64,000 bases of DNA, taken from the NCBI GenBank assembly GCA_030762175.1, contig CM060841.1:13056501-13120500 (forward strand), given 5' to 3'. The position numbers and the translations under genes were made by a program. The stretch is from Metallyticus violacea (lineage: Eukaryota; Arthropoda; Insecta; Mantodea; Metallyticidae). Positions within the stretch are counted from its first letter, which is position 1; the number at the start of each line of letters is the position of its first letter. Below the pieces are notes generated by a model, which worked only from the letters and a program-made list of their open reading frames with translations, was not told the DNA's origin and did no database searches. Below are positions 46,809-58,541 of this stretch, one piece after another.

Positions 46809-48720
46809 TGCCCAATTTGACAAATATAAAGAGCACACTTGTCATCCTAAAGCGATGTTTGTGCTATTAACATGCAATTCCTTCTGTCGCACACATACAC
46901 ACACAAAGCGTTTGACATGATTGCTATCGCCTTTAGCTTTCTGCGAAAAATGGGACAACTTGCTTTCTCTGACGACGATAAGATCCAAGCGCGCATATTT
47001 CATGTTATCTGGAATATAGTGGGCGGTCCTTTCACCGCCAGGACGTTTCTAGATCGAAAATAAATAATGGGCATTTGATGGAAATTTTTGCAAACGCATG
47101 GCTCTCGAAAATTAATAATAGAATTGTGTTATAGGATTGTGATATGTTAAAATCGCGATTTAATTGTCTATTTAGCCTAGTGTGATAATTAAAAATTATC
47201 ATATAGAATTTTAGTTCACCAAAATGGTATTTAAAGGTTAGATTATTAAAAGCGGTTATTTAGTTGTAAAGATTTAAATAATCCAGCAATTTCATTGTGC
47301 GCGTACCTGCATGCCTATACGTATTTGTCTTCATGTTATAAGAATAACAACAGTAAACATTAGTAACTATAGTTTACCACTGTCCGAAACATTATCATTT
47401 CAGAATTATAGAGATATGGTTCAGTATTATTCTTTCGTATATATTCCTACCTTCAGAGCATCTTCCCAAGCTATGAATATATATATTGACTTCCTTCGGA
47501 AGGAAAGTAAAGCTGTAGGTCTCAAATCAGACTGAAGATTCCTTTTCGGCCGATTCACGCACTGAATTGAATGGGACGCTAATGGCAAGAGATGTTAAGG
47601 AGGGTCCTAAATAAAAAGCAAATTAAAAATTGGAAGCACACTGAACAAATGACGAGCAAGCTCTATTGAGGCATCAAAAACAGGGATATACGTTGAAAAA
47701 TGCAGCAATTAGAAAGTTCTAATGGTGATGAGTTAATTTAACATGGGTTGCCTTATTTATTGTATATATGTATATATAGGCCTCAAAAACTTAAAGAGTT
47801 TTAAGAAAACTGGGGTAACATATGTAAGTAAAGCATTATGTTATTTAAAATAAAATAAAGTTTGTTTTAAGATAACACACAACTTTTCTAATTTGAAACT
47901 TTTTTTATGAATACACAGCCTTTTATCATCATTTTTGTGAAAATTAAGACGTAGTAAATCTGAAAAATGTCGTTAAATATATATCCATGAAAATTTAAAG
48001 AAATGTTTAATACACATTGTAAATAAAATTGTATTACTTTAACATTTTAGCATTCAACAACATTTTTAACTGGATTCTACACAAATAAAGTAACATTTCA
48101 AAAAGTTTAGCTATTAAATTATGCTTAAATTATATATATTAGAGAATCTCAATTCTCTTATTTTCTCTTAAAAACATTAATTAATGAGGCTTGTAATAAT
48201 AAAAAAGATGAAAAACTAATCGGCAAATAGTTTTATTGCACAACGAAATGCAGAATATGAAAACAAATAAGATAAAATGTATCAGTGGTACAACATTCCG
48301 TTTTAATAAAATTTAAAATAAAAATTCATAAATTATATGTATTTTCATAAAAGGGTACAAAGTAATTTAATTAAAATTACGCGTTACTTTTGCAAACTCC
48401 TGTACAGTTAGGCAACCGTAATGCAATCTACGTGCTAATAAGTAACAAACAGGATACTTGCTGAAGACCGAACTAGTAATTGCACTGTAAAATTGTTTTT
48501 CGGCATGAGTAGAGGATAAATCATGTGCGGAAATCCTTATAAAAATCTCACAAGTAGATATCGCTTTCATTGCGTCTGCAAACGGCGACTTCCTTGTTTA
48601 ACCAGTTCCGTTCGGCTAAGAACAGAGTACGGCCACGAGAGGTCTGGGGTGACGCTTTGTTCAAAAAGTTTTTGCCACTCCCCCCCCCCCCCCCCAAGTC
48701 AAAGGAAGAACTTTACATCC
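46809..48720. other. No recognisable gene; contains a SINE1 fragment
   Basis: Apart from the SINE1 3' part at 47491-47614, only AT-rich DNA and short frames are seen. A run of 16 C residues ends the stretch (about 48680-48695). Confidence 0.4.
47491..47614 (+). mobile_element. SINE1 3' fragment
   Basis: It begins at ttccttcggaaggaaagtaa and ends in gagatgttaaggagggtcct with aaataaa. The tRNA head with A and B boxes is absent, and the region normally reading cgtacatttacgg is deleted. The loss of the 5' part is the usual outcome of incomplete reverse transcription. Confidence 0.8.
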
Positions 48721-50231
48721 ACCAAGGGTATTCGTGACTTATTTTATACACCACAACTTGCCGGCCTAACCATTATCTCGGTATAATAAAGGCTAAATCT
48801 TTCACTTTTCAATATAGCTACCTTTTATTGCAATATATTTTTCTCATATCCTTGAAAAAACATTTCAATCCTCTCCCCCAAAAATAGTCAGAAGTCTTGT
48901 CTACAAAAGGGCATAAATGGGCATCACTCCGTCACATTCAGATTTCCTTCCTCGAAGGCCCTTCTTGACATTTGAGAAGAGGAAATAGTCACTGGGAGCT
49001 AGATCTGAGCTGTAGGGTGGATGGTCGATCTCCTTGAAGCCACATTTGTTCACAGCTTCTTTTGCAACAAGAGCTGTGTGCACAGGCTCGTTGTCGTGAA
49101 GAAGGCACACAACACCACTTACCTTTACTCACCTTTTCTCTTTGATGGAACCACGTAGTCCGTGCAGTAGGCCAGCTTAATATCCCCATTTACTGTGGTG
49201 TTCCTCTCCTTGAAGTCAACGAAGAGTATTCCTTCACAGTCCCAAAAGATTTTGGTCATGATCTTCTTGGTTGACTGAGTGATCTTGGCCTTTAGAGCCG
49301 GTACTTCGCCAGGTTTACGTCACTCCATTGATTCTCTTTTGGACAAGGGATCATAGTAGAGGACTATAGTTTCATCTCCAGTAACAATGGTTTGCAGAAT
49401 TTCTCTCTCGTTGTGTCCGTCCTGGTGGTAACCATACTTGACTTCTAAACCCAAAATCGCGGGTTCATTCTTTCCGGCGTAAAAATCCTAAGGATGGCTA
49501 CCTTCGCAAGGGAAGTAAAGCCGAGGGTCTCGTGTCGTACATTTACGGCACGAAAAAGAACCTCAAGCCTGAGAGAAGAGGCCTCTGAGGAAAATTTGTC
49601 GGCCGTTTCACGCCCTGAATTGAATGGGACGCTGATGACCTGAGATGTTAAAGAGCTTAAAAAAGGGGGGGGGGAAGAAAAAAATTGTTGCCGCGGCAGA
49701 ATTCCAAAAATGCCCGACAACAGATGACTCGTTGTTGCTTTAGGACTGAGAAAAGTAGTCTAGGCACCCATCTTGCACTACCCTTATTAATGTTTAAATG
49801 TTTATGAATAATTCGAAGGATTTGCTGTTATTTCTTCAACTTTGAGCCGCCAGTCTTCCATAATTTCTCCTTCCACAAGAGCGAGCGATGTTTTCAAGAG
49901 TGAGCACCTCCAAGGGCCGACGTGCACGCTCTTTGTCTTCAATGCTTTCTCGACCCATTCGAAAGCGTTTGGTCCATTCTTTTACTGTAGAATAGGAAGG
50001 GAATGCTTCCCCATATACACTGCACAACCACTGTTTAATTTCATTTGGGGTAAGTCCTTCTTTTGTGAAGAACTTAATAACGGCTGGATACTCCATTTTA
50101 AAGATGTCACAATCTTCTACACATAGCCTTCTTTATGCAATTATATCTGAACAATTGAAGACAACGGGGTGGAAGTTACAGTTTCAATAATGGTTTTATG
50201 AAGGCCGGAAACTTATGGGCCTACCCTCGTA
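48721..50231 (-). mobile_element. M1 mariner, copy 5, split by a SINE1
   Basis: The right end, on the plus strand, is ggaaacttatgggcctaccc with tcgta. The left end is diverged, with extra bases before ccggcctaacc. On the minus strand the frame starts near 50096 (MEYPAVIKFFTKEGLTPNEI) and continues VKEWTKRFRMGRESI. The first catalytic block (TGDETIVLYYDPLSKRES, near 49380-49330) keeps its Asp. LLHDNEPVHTALVAKEAVNK and YSSDLAPSDYFLF keep the second and third with DD34D spacing. Frameshifts, a stop after SME, and a 270-bp SINE1 inserted at 49.4-49.7 kb inactivate it. It is the only copy in which I could see all three aspartates. Confidence 0.92.
49415..49685 (+). mobile_element. SINE1 copy inserted in M1 copy 5
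   Basis: It begins gtccgtcctggtggtaacc, lacking 8-10 bp of the A-box region, and the B box is broken (gggttcattctttcc). It ends gagatgttaaagagctt with an A/G-rich tail containing G10. The mariner sequence resumes at ttgttgccgcggcagaattc. Flanking gttg is at best a partial duplication, so the insertion may have been accompanied by a small deletion. Confidence 0.88.
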
Positions 50232-50810
50232 TATTTCTCCCTGGTTGCTGTTTCTAGAACTACACTAGTACTACCACAGTACCTATTGGTGGAGGGTAAG
50301 GTGGCATCAGCGCAAGCCTCACTGTCCCGAGCAGTACTTCAGAGTTTTAGAACAGATGAAGTTTTGAAAAGTAATAATTGAAATAGCAACAACTTCTATT
50401 GCACCTATTTCTGCAATAATAATATTATAAAAATAAAAAGTATGCATTATAAAATAAGTTAGTAGTGATTTAGCGTTCTATATTTTAAAATAGTTGAATT
50501 TACATGCTTATTTTAAATTTGTGTTCTTTACCGGACAGGTCATATTGGTGCTTACGTTTGTGGAAGGGTATAGTTTTACAAGTTAGGATATAATGCAGTG
50601 TTAATTATAATTATTTAATTATTATTATAATATTCAAAATTATTATCATTGTTTTATCTATTATACCCACAAGGAATATTTCTCTATTACAATGGGACAA
50701 GGATAAGAGCTCGTTTGTGCTATTTTGTTAGATTTAGAACCTACAGATTTTCTAAACAAATTAATGAAATAAGTATTTCGTAGAGTTGACATAAGCTATA
50801 ATATATTATA
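50232..50810. other. No recognisable gene
   Basis: AT-rich spacer between M1 copy 5 and a Tc1-like element. Confidence 0.4.
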
Positions 50811-51540
50811 CACCGTTCAAAAAATTAAGAGCAACACATGTGTAGATCAAAGCGGAAACATAAATATGAGCACAATCTAATTTTTGACAGTCAGATGTTG
50901 TTTTGAAGTATTGTCTAAAACTAGAATAAAATCTTATAGCATTTTTAGTTTTTCTATGAATAAATTAGTGAAGTTTCAACAACTGTTGAAACCAAAGTGA
51001 GTGCTCTTTGACTTACTTTTTTGAAAACCGGTTTTAACAGCAATATGTGGTAGGAAATTTTTATTTTGTGTTCTCTGAGACTAATACAGAGCAATGAGAC
51101 ATCTGAATAAAACATCAGTCGCACAAGCAATTCGCTTTGTCTCCAGGATTTTTCATGTCAACCTTCCTGTAATCCATAGAGTTTGGAAATTGATACATAG
51201 AAACAGTTGCGATACAAGAGCCGACAACGACAAGGGCGTAAGAAGAAGACAACAGCGGTACAGAATAGATATATTGTCATATAACCTTTGAGCAGGCACA
51301 AATCTACAGCCAAAGATTTACAAAATGATTTATTAACAACTGAAATGGTGATTTTTGACCAGACTATAAGAAACAGACTGAGAAATGCAGTGTTCAGATC
51401 TAGAATCGTCTTTAAATTCCCTCATTTGATATGTCAGCACAAGAAGCCCGGGGGAGATTTGCTCAGAATCATCTCAACTGGCAGTTCCATGAATGGAAGG
51501 CTATTCTTTTCATAGACCATTTCTTTTGACGTCCTACAGG
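50811..51540 (+). mobile_element. Tc1-like transposon, 5' half
   Basis: It opens after TA with caccgttcaaaaaattaaga, a typical Tc1-like terminal repeat. The transposase begins at 51094 with a helix-turn-helix (VAQAIRFVSRIFHVNLPVIH, then RVWK). A one-base shift near 51290 precedes the second helix-turn-helix (AKDLQNDLL, then TIRNRLRNA) and a second shift near 51470. Translation in the shifted frame gives HLNWQFHEWKAILFIDH, the position of the first catalytic Asp. The rest of the element, including the other two Asp residues, is missing: the sequence passes directly into a 5'-truncated M1 copy at 51541. Confidence 0.75.
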
Positions 51541-53020
51541 TAAGGATTATCGCCTTCACAAAACCCTTTTCTGGTGTCATACCTTATCTGTTACGTAAAT
51601 AATTGCAGCTGTAACTTCCACTCCGCTGTATTCAGTTATTCAGATATAGTTGCATAAAGAAGGTTATGTGTAGAAGATTGTGACATGTTCATAATGGGAT
51701 ATCGAGCTTTTATTAATTCTTCACAAACTTACTCCAAATGAAATTAAATAGCGATTGGACGGTGTATATGGGAAAGTATCCCCCTCATATTCTACCGTAA
51801 AAGAATGGGCCAAACTTTTTCGAATGGATTGAGAAAGCATTGAAGACGAAGAGCGTGCAGGTCGGCCCTTGGAGGTGCTCACTCCTGAAAATATCGCTGC
51901 TGCAAAAGAACAAATTATGGAGGACCGGCGACTCAAAGTTACAGAAAAACAGCAAGGTTGGGCCTTTCTAAAGCAATAGTTTTTTTGATTGATTTACTTA
52001 TGGACGCTCTTTAACATCTCAGGTCATCAGCGTCCCATTCAACTCTGGGCGTGAAACGGCCGAAAAATTTGCTCAGGGGCTCTCTTTCAGACTTGAGGTT
52101 CTTTTTCATGCAGTAAATGTACGACACGGGACCCGCGGCTTTACTTCCCTTCCGAAGGAAGTCTTCTTCTTCTACTTTTTCGGGCGTAAAAATCCATCGG
52201 TTCTGGTCGGGTTCGAAACCGCGATCTTGTGTATACGAGGCAAGTATGGTAACCACTACACCACCAGGGCCGACTAAAGCAATAGTCCTTCGAATTATTC
52301 ATGAATAAGGTTAGTACAAGATGGGCGCCTTGACTTCTTTCCTGAGGCCAAAAGGAGCAACGTGTCATCTGTTTTCATGAAACTATGGCCCTCTACTATG
52401 ATGCTTTGTCCAAAAGAGAATCAATGGAGTGGCGTAAATCTGGCGAAGCACCGCCTCTAAAGACCAAGGTCACTCAGTCAACCAAGAAGATCATGGTCAC
52501 AATCCTTTGGGACTGTGAAGGAATACTCTTCATTGACTTCAAGGAGAGGAATACCACAGTAAATGGGGAGTACTATGCTGGCCTACTGCACAGACTACGT
52601 GCTTCCATCAAAGAGAAAAGACGAGGAAAGCTGAGTAGTGATGTGTGCCTTCTTCACGACAACGCGCCTGCTTGTGCACTCAGCTCTTGTTGCAAAGGAG
52701 ACTGTGAAGAAATGTTACCTCAAGGAGATCGACTCCCAGTCGATCGACTAGCTCCCAGTGACTATTTCCTATTCTCAAAACTCAAGAAGGACGTTCCAGG
52801 AAGGAAATTTAAGTGTGAGGAAGAAGTGATGAATGCTGTTTATGCCCATTTTGCAGACAAGGCTTCAGATTGTTTTTTGTTGTGGGGTTGAAATGTTAAT
52901 TCAAGGATGTGAGAAGTGTATTACAATAAAGGGCAGCTACATTGAAAAGTGAAACATAGATTTTGTCTTTACCATATCCAGAAGAAGGTTAGGCCGGAAA
53001 CTTGTGCACCTACCCTCGTA
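51541..53020 (+). mobile_element. M1 mariner, copy 6, 5'-truncated and split by SINE1
   Basis: The 5' terminal repeat is missing and the match begins at taaggattatcgccttcac. The right end, gaaacttgtgcacctaccct with cgta, is present. The start region (51688 on) and linker (KEWAKLFRMD) are damaged by stops. A SINE1 sits in the second DNA-binding half at 51981-52273. A deletion near 52375 removes the first catalytic motif. From 52385 a 168-codon frame is the longest M1 frame in the window. It reads MALYYDALSKRESMEW on to LLHDNAPACALSSCC, with local frame damage before LAPSDYFLFSKLKKDV. The C terminus is shifted. Inactive. Confidence 0.92.
51981..52273 (-). mobile_element. SINE1 copy with perfect 13-bp target duplication in M1 copy 6
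   Basis: ctaaagcaatagt occurs at 51968-51980 and again at 52274-52286. Removing the SINE and one duplicate restores the mariner sequence tttctaaagcaatagtcctt. Body, B box (gggttcgaaac on the plus strand) and head are nearly complete. Confidence 0.97.
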
Positions 53021-53715
53021 CGTTCCTACATGGGTGAGTCATGACAAATTCCCTCGGTCTACAGTAGGTGTATGCCCCGTCGAACGGTCGACTGATTGTT
53101 GAATGATTAACTGCTTCCAAAACTTTTGTGTTCGGCAGACATACTTGACCCTTGCTCTTTATTTCTTAGTTTAACAAAGACGTGGTCTACCTTGCGGCCT
53201 TAAATATCGCTAGCTTCATAAATTGAGACAAAGATCTTGTTTCGATCGTATGTTTAATTCTTCTTAAGGTGTCCTCATAGCACTGAGGAATGTGCAAGTA
53301 ATGTCTTTTTAAAGCTGTTTCACTGGGAATTAATAGGCCAGTATAACTTTGCAGGTAGTTCCTTAATTTCGACGGAGGAATGTGCATTATAAACTACAAC
53401 GTCACGCAGTCCTTTGAAAAAATGCTGGAGATTATCTGGTACTGGCCACAGCTTGTGGTAACAGAAGTTTTTTTTTTGGGGGGGAGGGGTAACATTTTCG
53501 AGAGCATGTGTGTGTTGGTCGAATTTAATTTGCTGTTGTATTGTTAATATCTGCTCTGATGGTACTGTAATTCCACAAACCTTGCACAATAATAACAAAT
53601 CATTAGTCGCAAACGCGTCTTTGCCAAATTCAGAAAATATTTGGTCTAAATGGTACTGTTTACATGATTTTAATTCCCGTCTTTTTAGATCGCAACTGAA
53701 CTGCAACTAAACGGA
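53021..53715 (-). pseudogene. hAT-like transposase with CGGBP1-type zinc finger
   Basis: On the minus strand the frame starts near 53706. It reads a zinc-finger-like segment (LLLLCKVCGITV with a downstream FDQHTHALENV) and then LRNYLQSYTGLLIPSETALK. RHYLHIPQCYEDTLRRI, LEAVNHSTISRPF and FVMTHP follow. This order (short BED/CGGBP1-like finger, then a helical region with the Y-T-G...P-x-E-xxL...Y pattern and an NHSTI block) is that of hAT-related genes related to CGGBP1. Two or more frameshifts are present, and the C-terminal catalytic part is cut off exactly where M1 copy 6 ends (53020). Confidence 0.65.
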
Positions 53716-54913
53716 TCCTGCCGTACCAGCTGATTTGCAGGCCACGTAGTAACTGTTTTGCCTGAAGGATGAGTGTGTGATTGGCTATTTAAATGACATT
53801 TCCTGGCAAGTTTCTAGGTAAAGTTGCGAATTTCATACGTATGGCTCATCGCCTTTTCCAATTACTGCAATAATTTTAAGGTTAACCTATTCCATCCTAG
53901 CTTTGCCTAAAGGAGGAATGCAACATACTGCAGAATAGAACAAAATTAAATTAAATCCAAAAATGAATTAAGTATTGTGTTAAAAATACACAAAACATCG
54001 CACTAAAACTGCAAAAATTTACCTAAAATATAAAAGTGTCAGAAAATGACCAAAATGATACTAAAATGCTCTTTTTACATCTACAAATCCAAAATCAGGA
54101 TTAATGTTTACATTAGCATTGTCTACAGTATTTTAGATGGAAGATGACAATTATTTACATTCGGGCCCCACAATAATAATGGATATACGACAACTTTCTA
54201 GCATACATTTATAATAAACTATATTATGTTTATAAAAATAAACAGTTAAACGCATTTATTTATTGATGAATCATATTAAGTGATAGCTGTGCCAATTACA
54301 ATTTACAATGTTATCGGTAATGGATAGTGTTAACTACCGATACCAGAATATATTTTTTTTTCTGTTTTATTTTCAGCTATAAATAATTTTTAAAATCTAC
54401 TACTTTATTGATAATTTTAGGACACTATACATAGATATAAAAGTAAAAAGTAAGTGTATGTGAAAAAAGTTTTGTCTTGTAAAAATGTTAAACGAGAAAT
54501 GTATATTCCATAAAGACTTAAATGCATAAAACAAAAGGTTGTTTAGAATTCCAGAACATGTTTACCCCTGGTACCACACTCACCAGTCCCTCACTGCACC
54601 CCAGGAGAGGGGAACGTTGCCCATGCATTGAATTTGCGTAATTGACGATGTCATTTCTAAACTATCCATAATTCACTTTTAACATAAAAGTAACAAAAAT
54701 GATATAAATCTTATTTTCAACACTTCTCAATCATGCATGCAAAAAGAATTTTGGTGTCTTGAAAGGGTTACGGCGGATTTTGGAACTGGACGCCGAGACG
54801 GTACGTTGATATAAAGACCAGCTGCTGTTCTTTAATTAATTCCCTTAACTTTGATTATACACAAACTGCTACAGAAGGTGGTTTCGAGACACTGGGCCGT
54901 TATTGCTTTAGAG
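53716..54913. other. AT-rich DNA, no gene seen
   Basis: No coding or element match. The patch at 54550-54620 is GC-richer but unrecognised. Confidence 0.4.
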
Positions 54914-55215
54914 CAGTGGTTCCCAAACTATTTCGACTCACTAACCCCTTCATTAGCCTAAGGTTGCTGTAGTTATGGTAAATAGGATCACTTTAGAATC
55001 ACTCTTCAAAAAAGTTGCTATGTCGCTTAAAATATTGAAAGTATATAAATTCAATTATATATTATTTTTACATTTAAAACATTGAAGCCAGAATTGCAAT
55101 AGCATATTTCCCTATCTTTAAAGTCACATTTCATACATTTTAATCTAAAACCAGACGTTGAAAATTACATTTTTGATATTATTGAAATAATTTATGTAGT
55201 GAAACTGTACTTACT
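54914..55215 (-). mobile_element. hAT remnant, terminal part
   Basis: It starts with cagtggttcccaaactattt and continues with sequence that is the reverse complement of 35150-35530. It is therefore the right end of the hAT family at 34.7 kb in opposite orientation. The similarity stops near 55215 and resumes, rearranged, at about 56320. No coding frame. Confidence 0.65.
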
Positions 55216-55382
55216 GCCCACCGCCGCTAAAATAAAAACATAATATAATGTATCTGTTACAAACCTATACATAATATTTTACGTATTGTAGTTAGTGCTG
55301 CAGATATCTTGTATGTATACATTTATGTTGCGGTATAACTGTAACCTGTAAATTGTATATTAACAAAAGGGAAAGTCTCTGG

Positions 55383-56200
55383 TGTTAACTGCCTACGGTA
55401 GCTTGGAGGCCAAGAGGGCCATATAAAATCTTTACAATAGGAAGAATGTACCCCAGGATGAAGTGTGATGCAGTTTTTAAAAGGACTTTTAAATTTGTTA
55501 AAGGGCTCTGATCTCGAAATGTGGTTGTACAGCTAGCCTTTTAAACTGGTTAATATGGACAAATGTTCTAAACTTTCAAATAACAACAAATGAATAACTA
55601 CAGGTGAATTTTAACCAGTCAAAGACAGATGTATATTACAAATTTTAAAAGAAAGACGCGAGGTCTGCGGGTGCCTTTTGGTGTCTTCCAGGTAACGATT
55701 TTTTATTTGAATTTATTATATATAAGGAAGCGTTTGCTCGGCTGAGGCACTCACTCGCCGTGAGACGCAATAATAAGATCTACACGCGGCAAGATGCACG
55801 CAGTTTTTAGGCTGTTTAATTTTATTCGCGGCGAGGTGCAGTTATAACATATGCCGTACACCGCAATAAAGGCAGTAAACAGTTCGAAAAGCAGTTGCTG
55901 AGGCACGCAGTTATAAGATCTACACGCGGCAAATAAGTTTGTATCGGCGTCTATCGTAAGTAAAGGACGCGAAAGATTTTAGACATGATAAGGTACCAAT
56001 ATACTCGTATATTTTAATTGTCGCATCGCGTGCTCATTTACACCATTGAATTCCTCTCCTAGTCCCGTTGATTACGAGTCAACAAAATAATCGAATTCAC
56101 GCTGAGAAATTGTTTTCATTGAAGAGCGGGCCACAACACGGAACGATGTATATAATTAATCTACTACAAAACCAATTCAACATTAGGCGCCCAACGTGGA
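55383..56200 (+). mobile_element. possible LTR with primer-binding site
   Basis: Just after ccaattcaaca (56172-56182) comes ttaggcgcccaacgtggag, which resembles the TGGCGCCCAACGTGG primer-binding site of BEL/Pao-type LTR retrotransposons. Upstream lies a GC-richer tract with aataaa at about 55864. Within it gctgaggcac and ataagatctacacgcggca recur at 55740-55795 and 55907-55935. A tgttaactgcc at 55383 could be the LTR start. No second LTR or gag/pol is visible, so this would be an isolated 5' end. The left boundary is a guess. Confidence 0.4.
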
Positions 56201-56319
56201 GCCAACAACGACGACAGTATAAACATCCGCCCATACCAAGCCGCTTCAGCCATGCGGGCTTAAATGACATAGTTACAGGATTGTTTCAATATTTAAAACT
56301 TCTCAACCTACAAGTTTTC

Positions 56320-56420
56320 ATTATAGATTTACTCACCTCTTCATTAGAAATCCAGTGAGAAGAATGCACATCTATGGGCTGCACAGAGCTTTGAAGTCAG
56401 GAACCAAAGAAGTTAAACAA
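56320..56420. repeat. rearranged hAT interior
   Basis: gggctgcacagagctttgaa with gtcaggaac is the reverse complement of 35015-35050. The adjacent ctcttcattagaaatccagt with gagaagaatgcac matches 35065-35098 directly. Relative to the 34.7-kb copy, one of these pieces is therefore inverted. Confidence 0.55.
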
Positions 56421-57441
56421 AGTCTCAGATGATTTCGGATTTATTTTTAAATAATATTAAAAATGTAAATGAAATACATAATAAGGCAGTTGTAGCTTTA
56501 TTGCTAACACTGGAAACCTTTCCTTTTAACTTAGCTAAAAACCAATTAATGACAAAAATTTTAGCTTTTTTTGTTGAAAAATCAGTAGAAATTTCCAGAA
56601 GCTGCTCTTTTCGTTTACTTATATGGGTTCTAAAATTGCTGCTTCTTCCAAGAGATTAGGATCCAGTTGTCATTACTGGAAATAGGAGGAAAATATTTAC
56701 CAAAGGTTTTCTCAATTCTCTTCAAATGTTCTGTGTCTACATTCTTGACATTTTCGTTCAAAGACAGTTTTTTTACAAGTCGTGAAGGGTGCTTAATTTC
56801 CTGTTTATGACAAACTAAGGAAACTACCTCCCCCCACTCCACTTATCACTATTCAATCGCATAATGCCGTAAATATAGCGACACGTGTCTACGTACTAGC
56901 CCTTCTGTTCATCCCTTCCGTCGCCTGAAAACCAAAACTAAGATCATCTCTTTATGACAGGCTAAGGCAACTGCAATAAGTCTAATCCACGGTTACTACA
57001 GTTCGGCATTCTAAGTGATTATAAAATAGCATTACAATAAAGGAACTTAAATTTCGCCATTTGCCAAACCCATTGCAAGATTTCCAAAACCCCCAAGGTG
57101 GTTTGGAACCACAATTAGGAAACAATGGTTTAGAGGTTCTTCCGGAGCCCGAGAATGATGAAAAATGTTACGGAACGGAAATAAGACAGGTGATGTGGCA
57201 GATATGTGCCCACGTTATAAAAGGAAATAGAACACTGTCAAAATTGCGGTTCATAGACAAATTTTCGAGCTAAGCTTTGTTAGATATCAAAAAGGACTTG
57301 TATCTGAAGCAATGGCATGTTATTTGGCAGGCACTATTGGCAATTGGTATCGTGAATTTAAAAAATGAGAAAGGAGACCAAGCCAACATATTTTTATTTA
57401 CCTATTGATTACATTAAAGCTTTAGACAACATAAATACACT
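56421..57441. other. No recognisable gene
   Basis: A 76-codon frame at 56429-56659 is helical in composition but unidentified. Confidence 0.35.
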
Positions 57442-58541
57442 TACGAGGGTATGTCCATAAGTTTCCAGCCTAAATATTTTCTAGGTATGATAAAGACAAA
57501 AAGTATATTTCAATCCCCCCCCCCAACAGTCAAAAGTATTGTCTGCAATATGGGCATAAACAGCATCCACCACTTCTTCGTCACACTTAATTTTCCTTCC
57601 TCGAAGGTCCTTCTTCAGTTCTGAGAGGAGGCAATAGTCACTGAGAGCTACATCTCGGCTGTAGGGTGGATGGTTGATCTCTTTGAAGTCACATTTCTTC
57701 ACAGTTTCCTTTGTAACAAGAGCTGTGTGCACAGACAGGCGCGTTGTCGTGAAGAAGTCGCACACCACCACTCAGTTTTCCTCACCTTTCCTATTGATGG
57801 AAGTATGTAGTCAGTGCAGTAGGCCAGCATAATACTCTCCATTTACTGTGGCGTTCCTCTCCTTGAAGTCAATGAAGAGTATTCCTTCACAGTCCCAAAA
57901 GATTGTGGCCATGCTCTTCTTGGTTGATTCTCTTTTGGACAAGGGATCAGTAGAGGACCATAGTTTCATCTCCTGTAACAACGGAATGCCTGACAACAGA
58001 TGACTCGTTGCTGCTTTTGGGCTGAGGAAAGAAGTCTAGGCACCCATCTTGCGCTAACCTTATTCATGTTTAAATGTTTATGAATAAATCGAAGAACTAT
58101 TGTTTTAGAAAGGCCCGTCTTGCTGCTATTTCTGTAACTTTGAGCCGCCGGTCCTCCATAATTTCTCGTTCCACAAGAGCGATGTTTGAGCACCTCCAAG
58201 GGCCGACCTGCACGCTCTTCATCTTCAATGGCTCATTCTTTTACGGTAGAATATGAGGGGGATACTTCCCCATATACACCGTTCAATCGCTGTTTAATTT
58301 CATTTGAAGTAAGTCCTTTTGTGAAGAACTAAATAACAGCTCCATACTCCTTTTGAAATATCTCACAATCTTCTACACATAGCCTTCTTTATGCAACTAT
58401 ATCTGAACAACTGAACACAGCGGAGGGGAAGATACAGCTGTAATTATTTATTTAAAGGGTAAGGTATGACACCAGATAAGGGTTTTGTGAAGACGATAAT
58501 TTTTATCGTCGAGGACGGAAACGTATGGACCTATGCTCTTA
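57442..58541 (-). mobile_element. M1 mariner, copy 7
   Basis: Left end tacgagggtatgtccataag and right end (inverted) gaaacgtatggacctatgct with ctta. At about 1.1 kb it is shortened by internal deletions. Minus-strand blocks are a damaged start near 58350, STVKE-like remnants, and LSKTIVLRFIHKHLNMNKVS with ARWVPRLLSSAQKQQ. IPLLQEMKLWSSTDPLSKRE follows, where the first catalytic Asp region is shifted, then SMATIFWDCEGI and TGLLH. VHTALVTKETVKKCDFKEIN and YSRDVALSDYCLLSELKKDL keep the third Asp. The second (HDN) lies across a frameshift. Inactive. Confidence 0.92.

Noticed and set aside
48901..49110. Mariner domain as a SETMAR-like host fusion gene
   Set aside because: No SET domain or host exon is present, terminal repeats surround the copy, and frameshifts break it. 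It is a plain transposon pseudogene.
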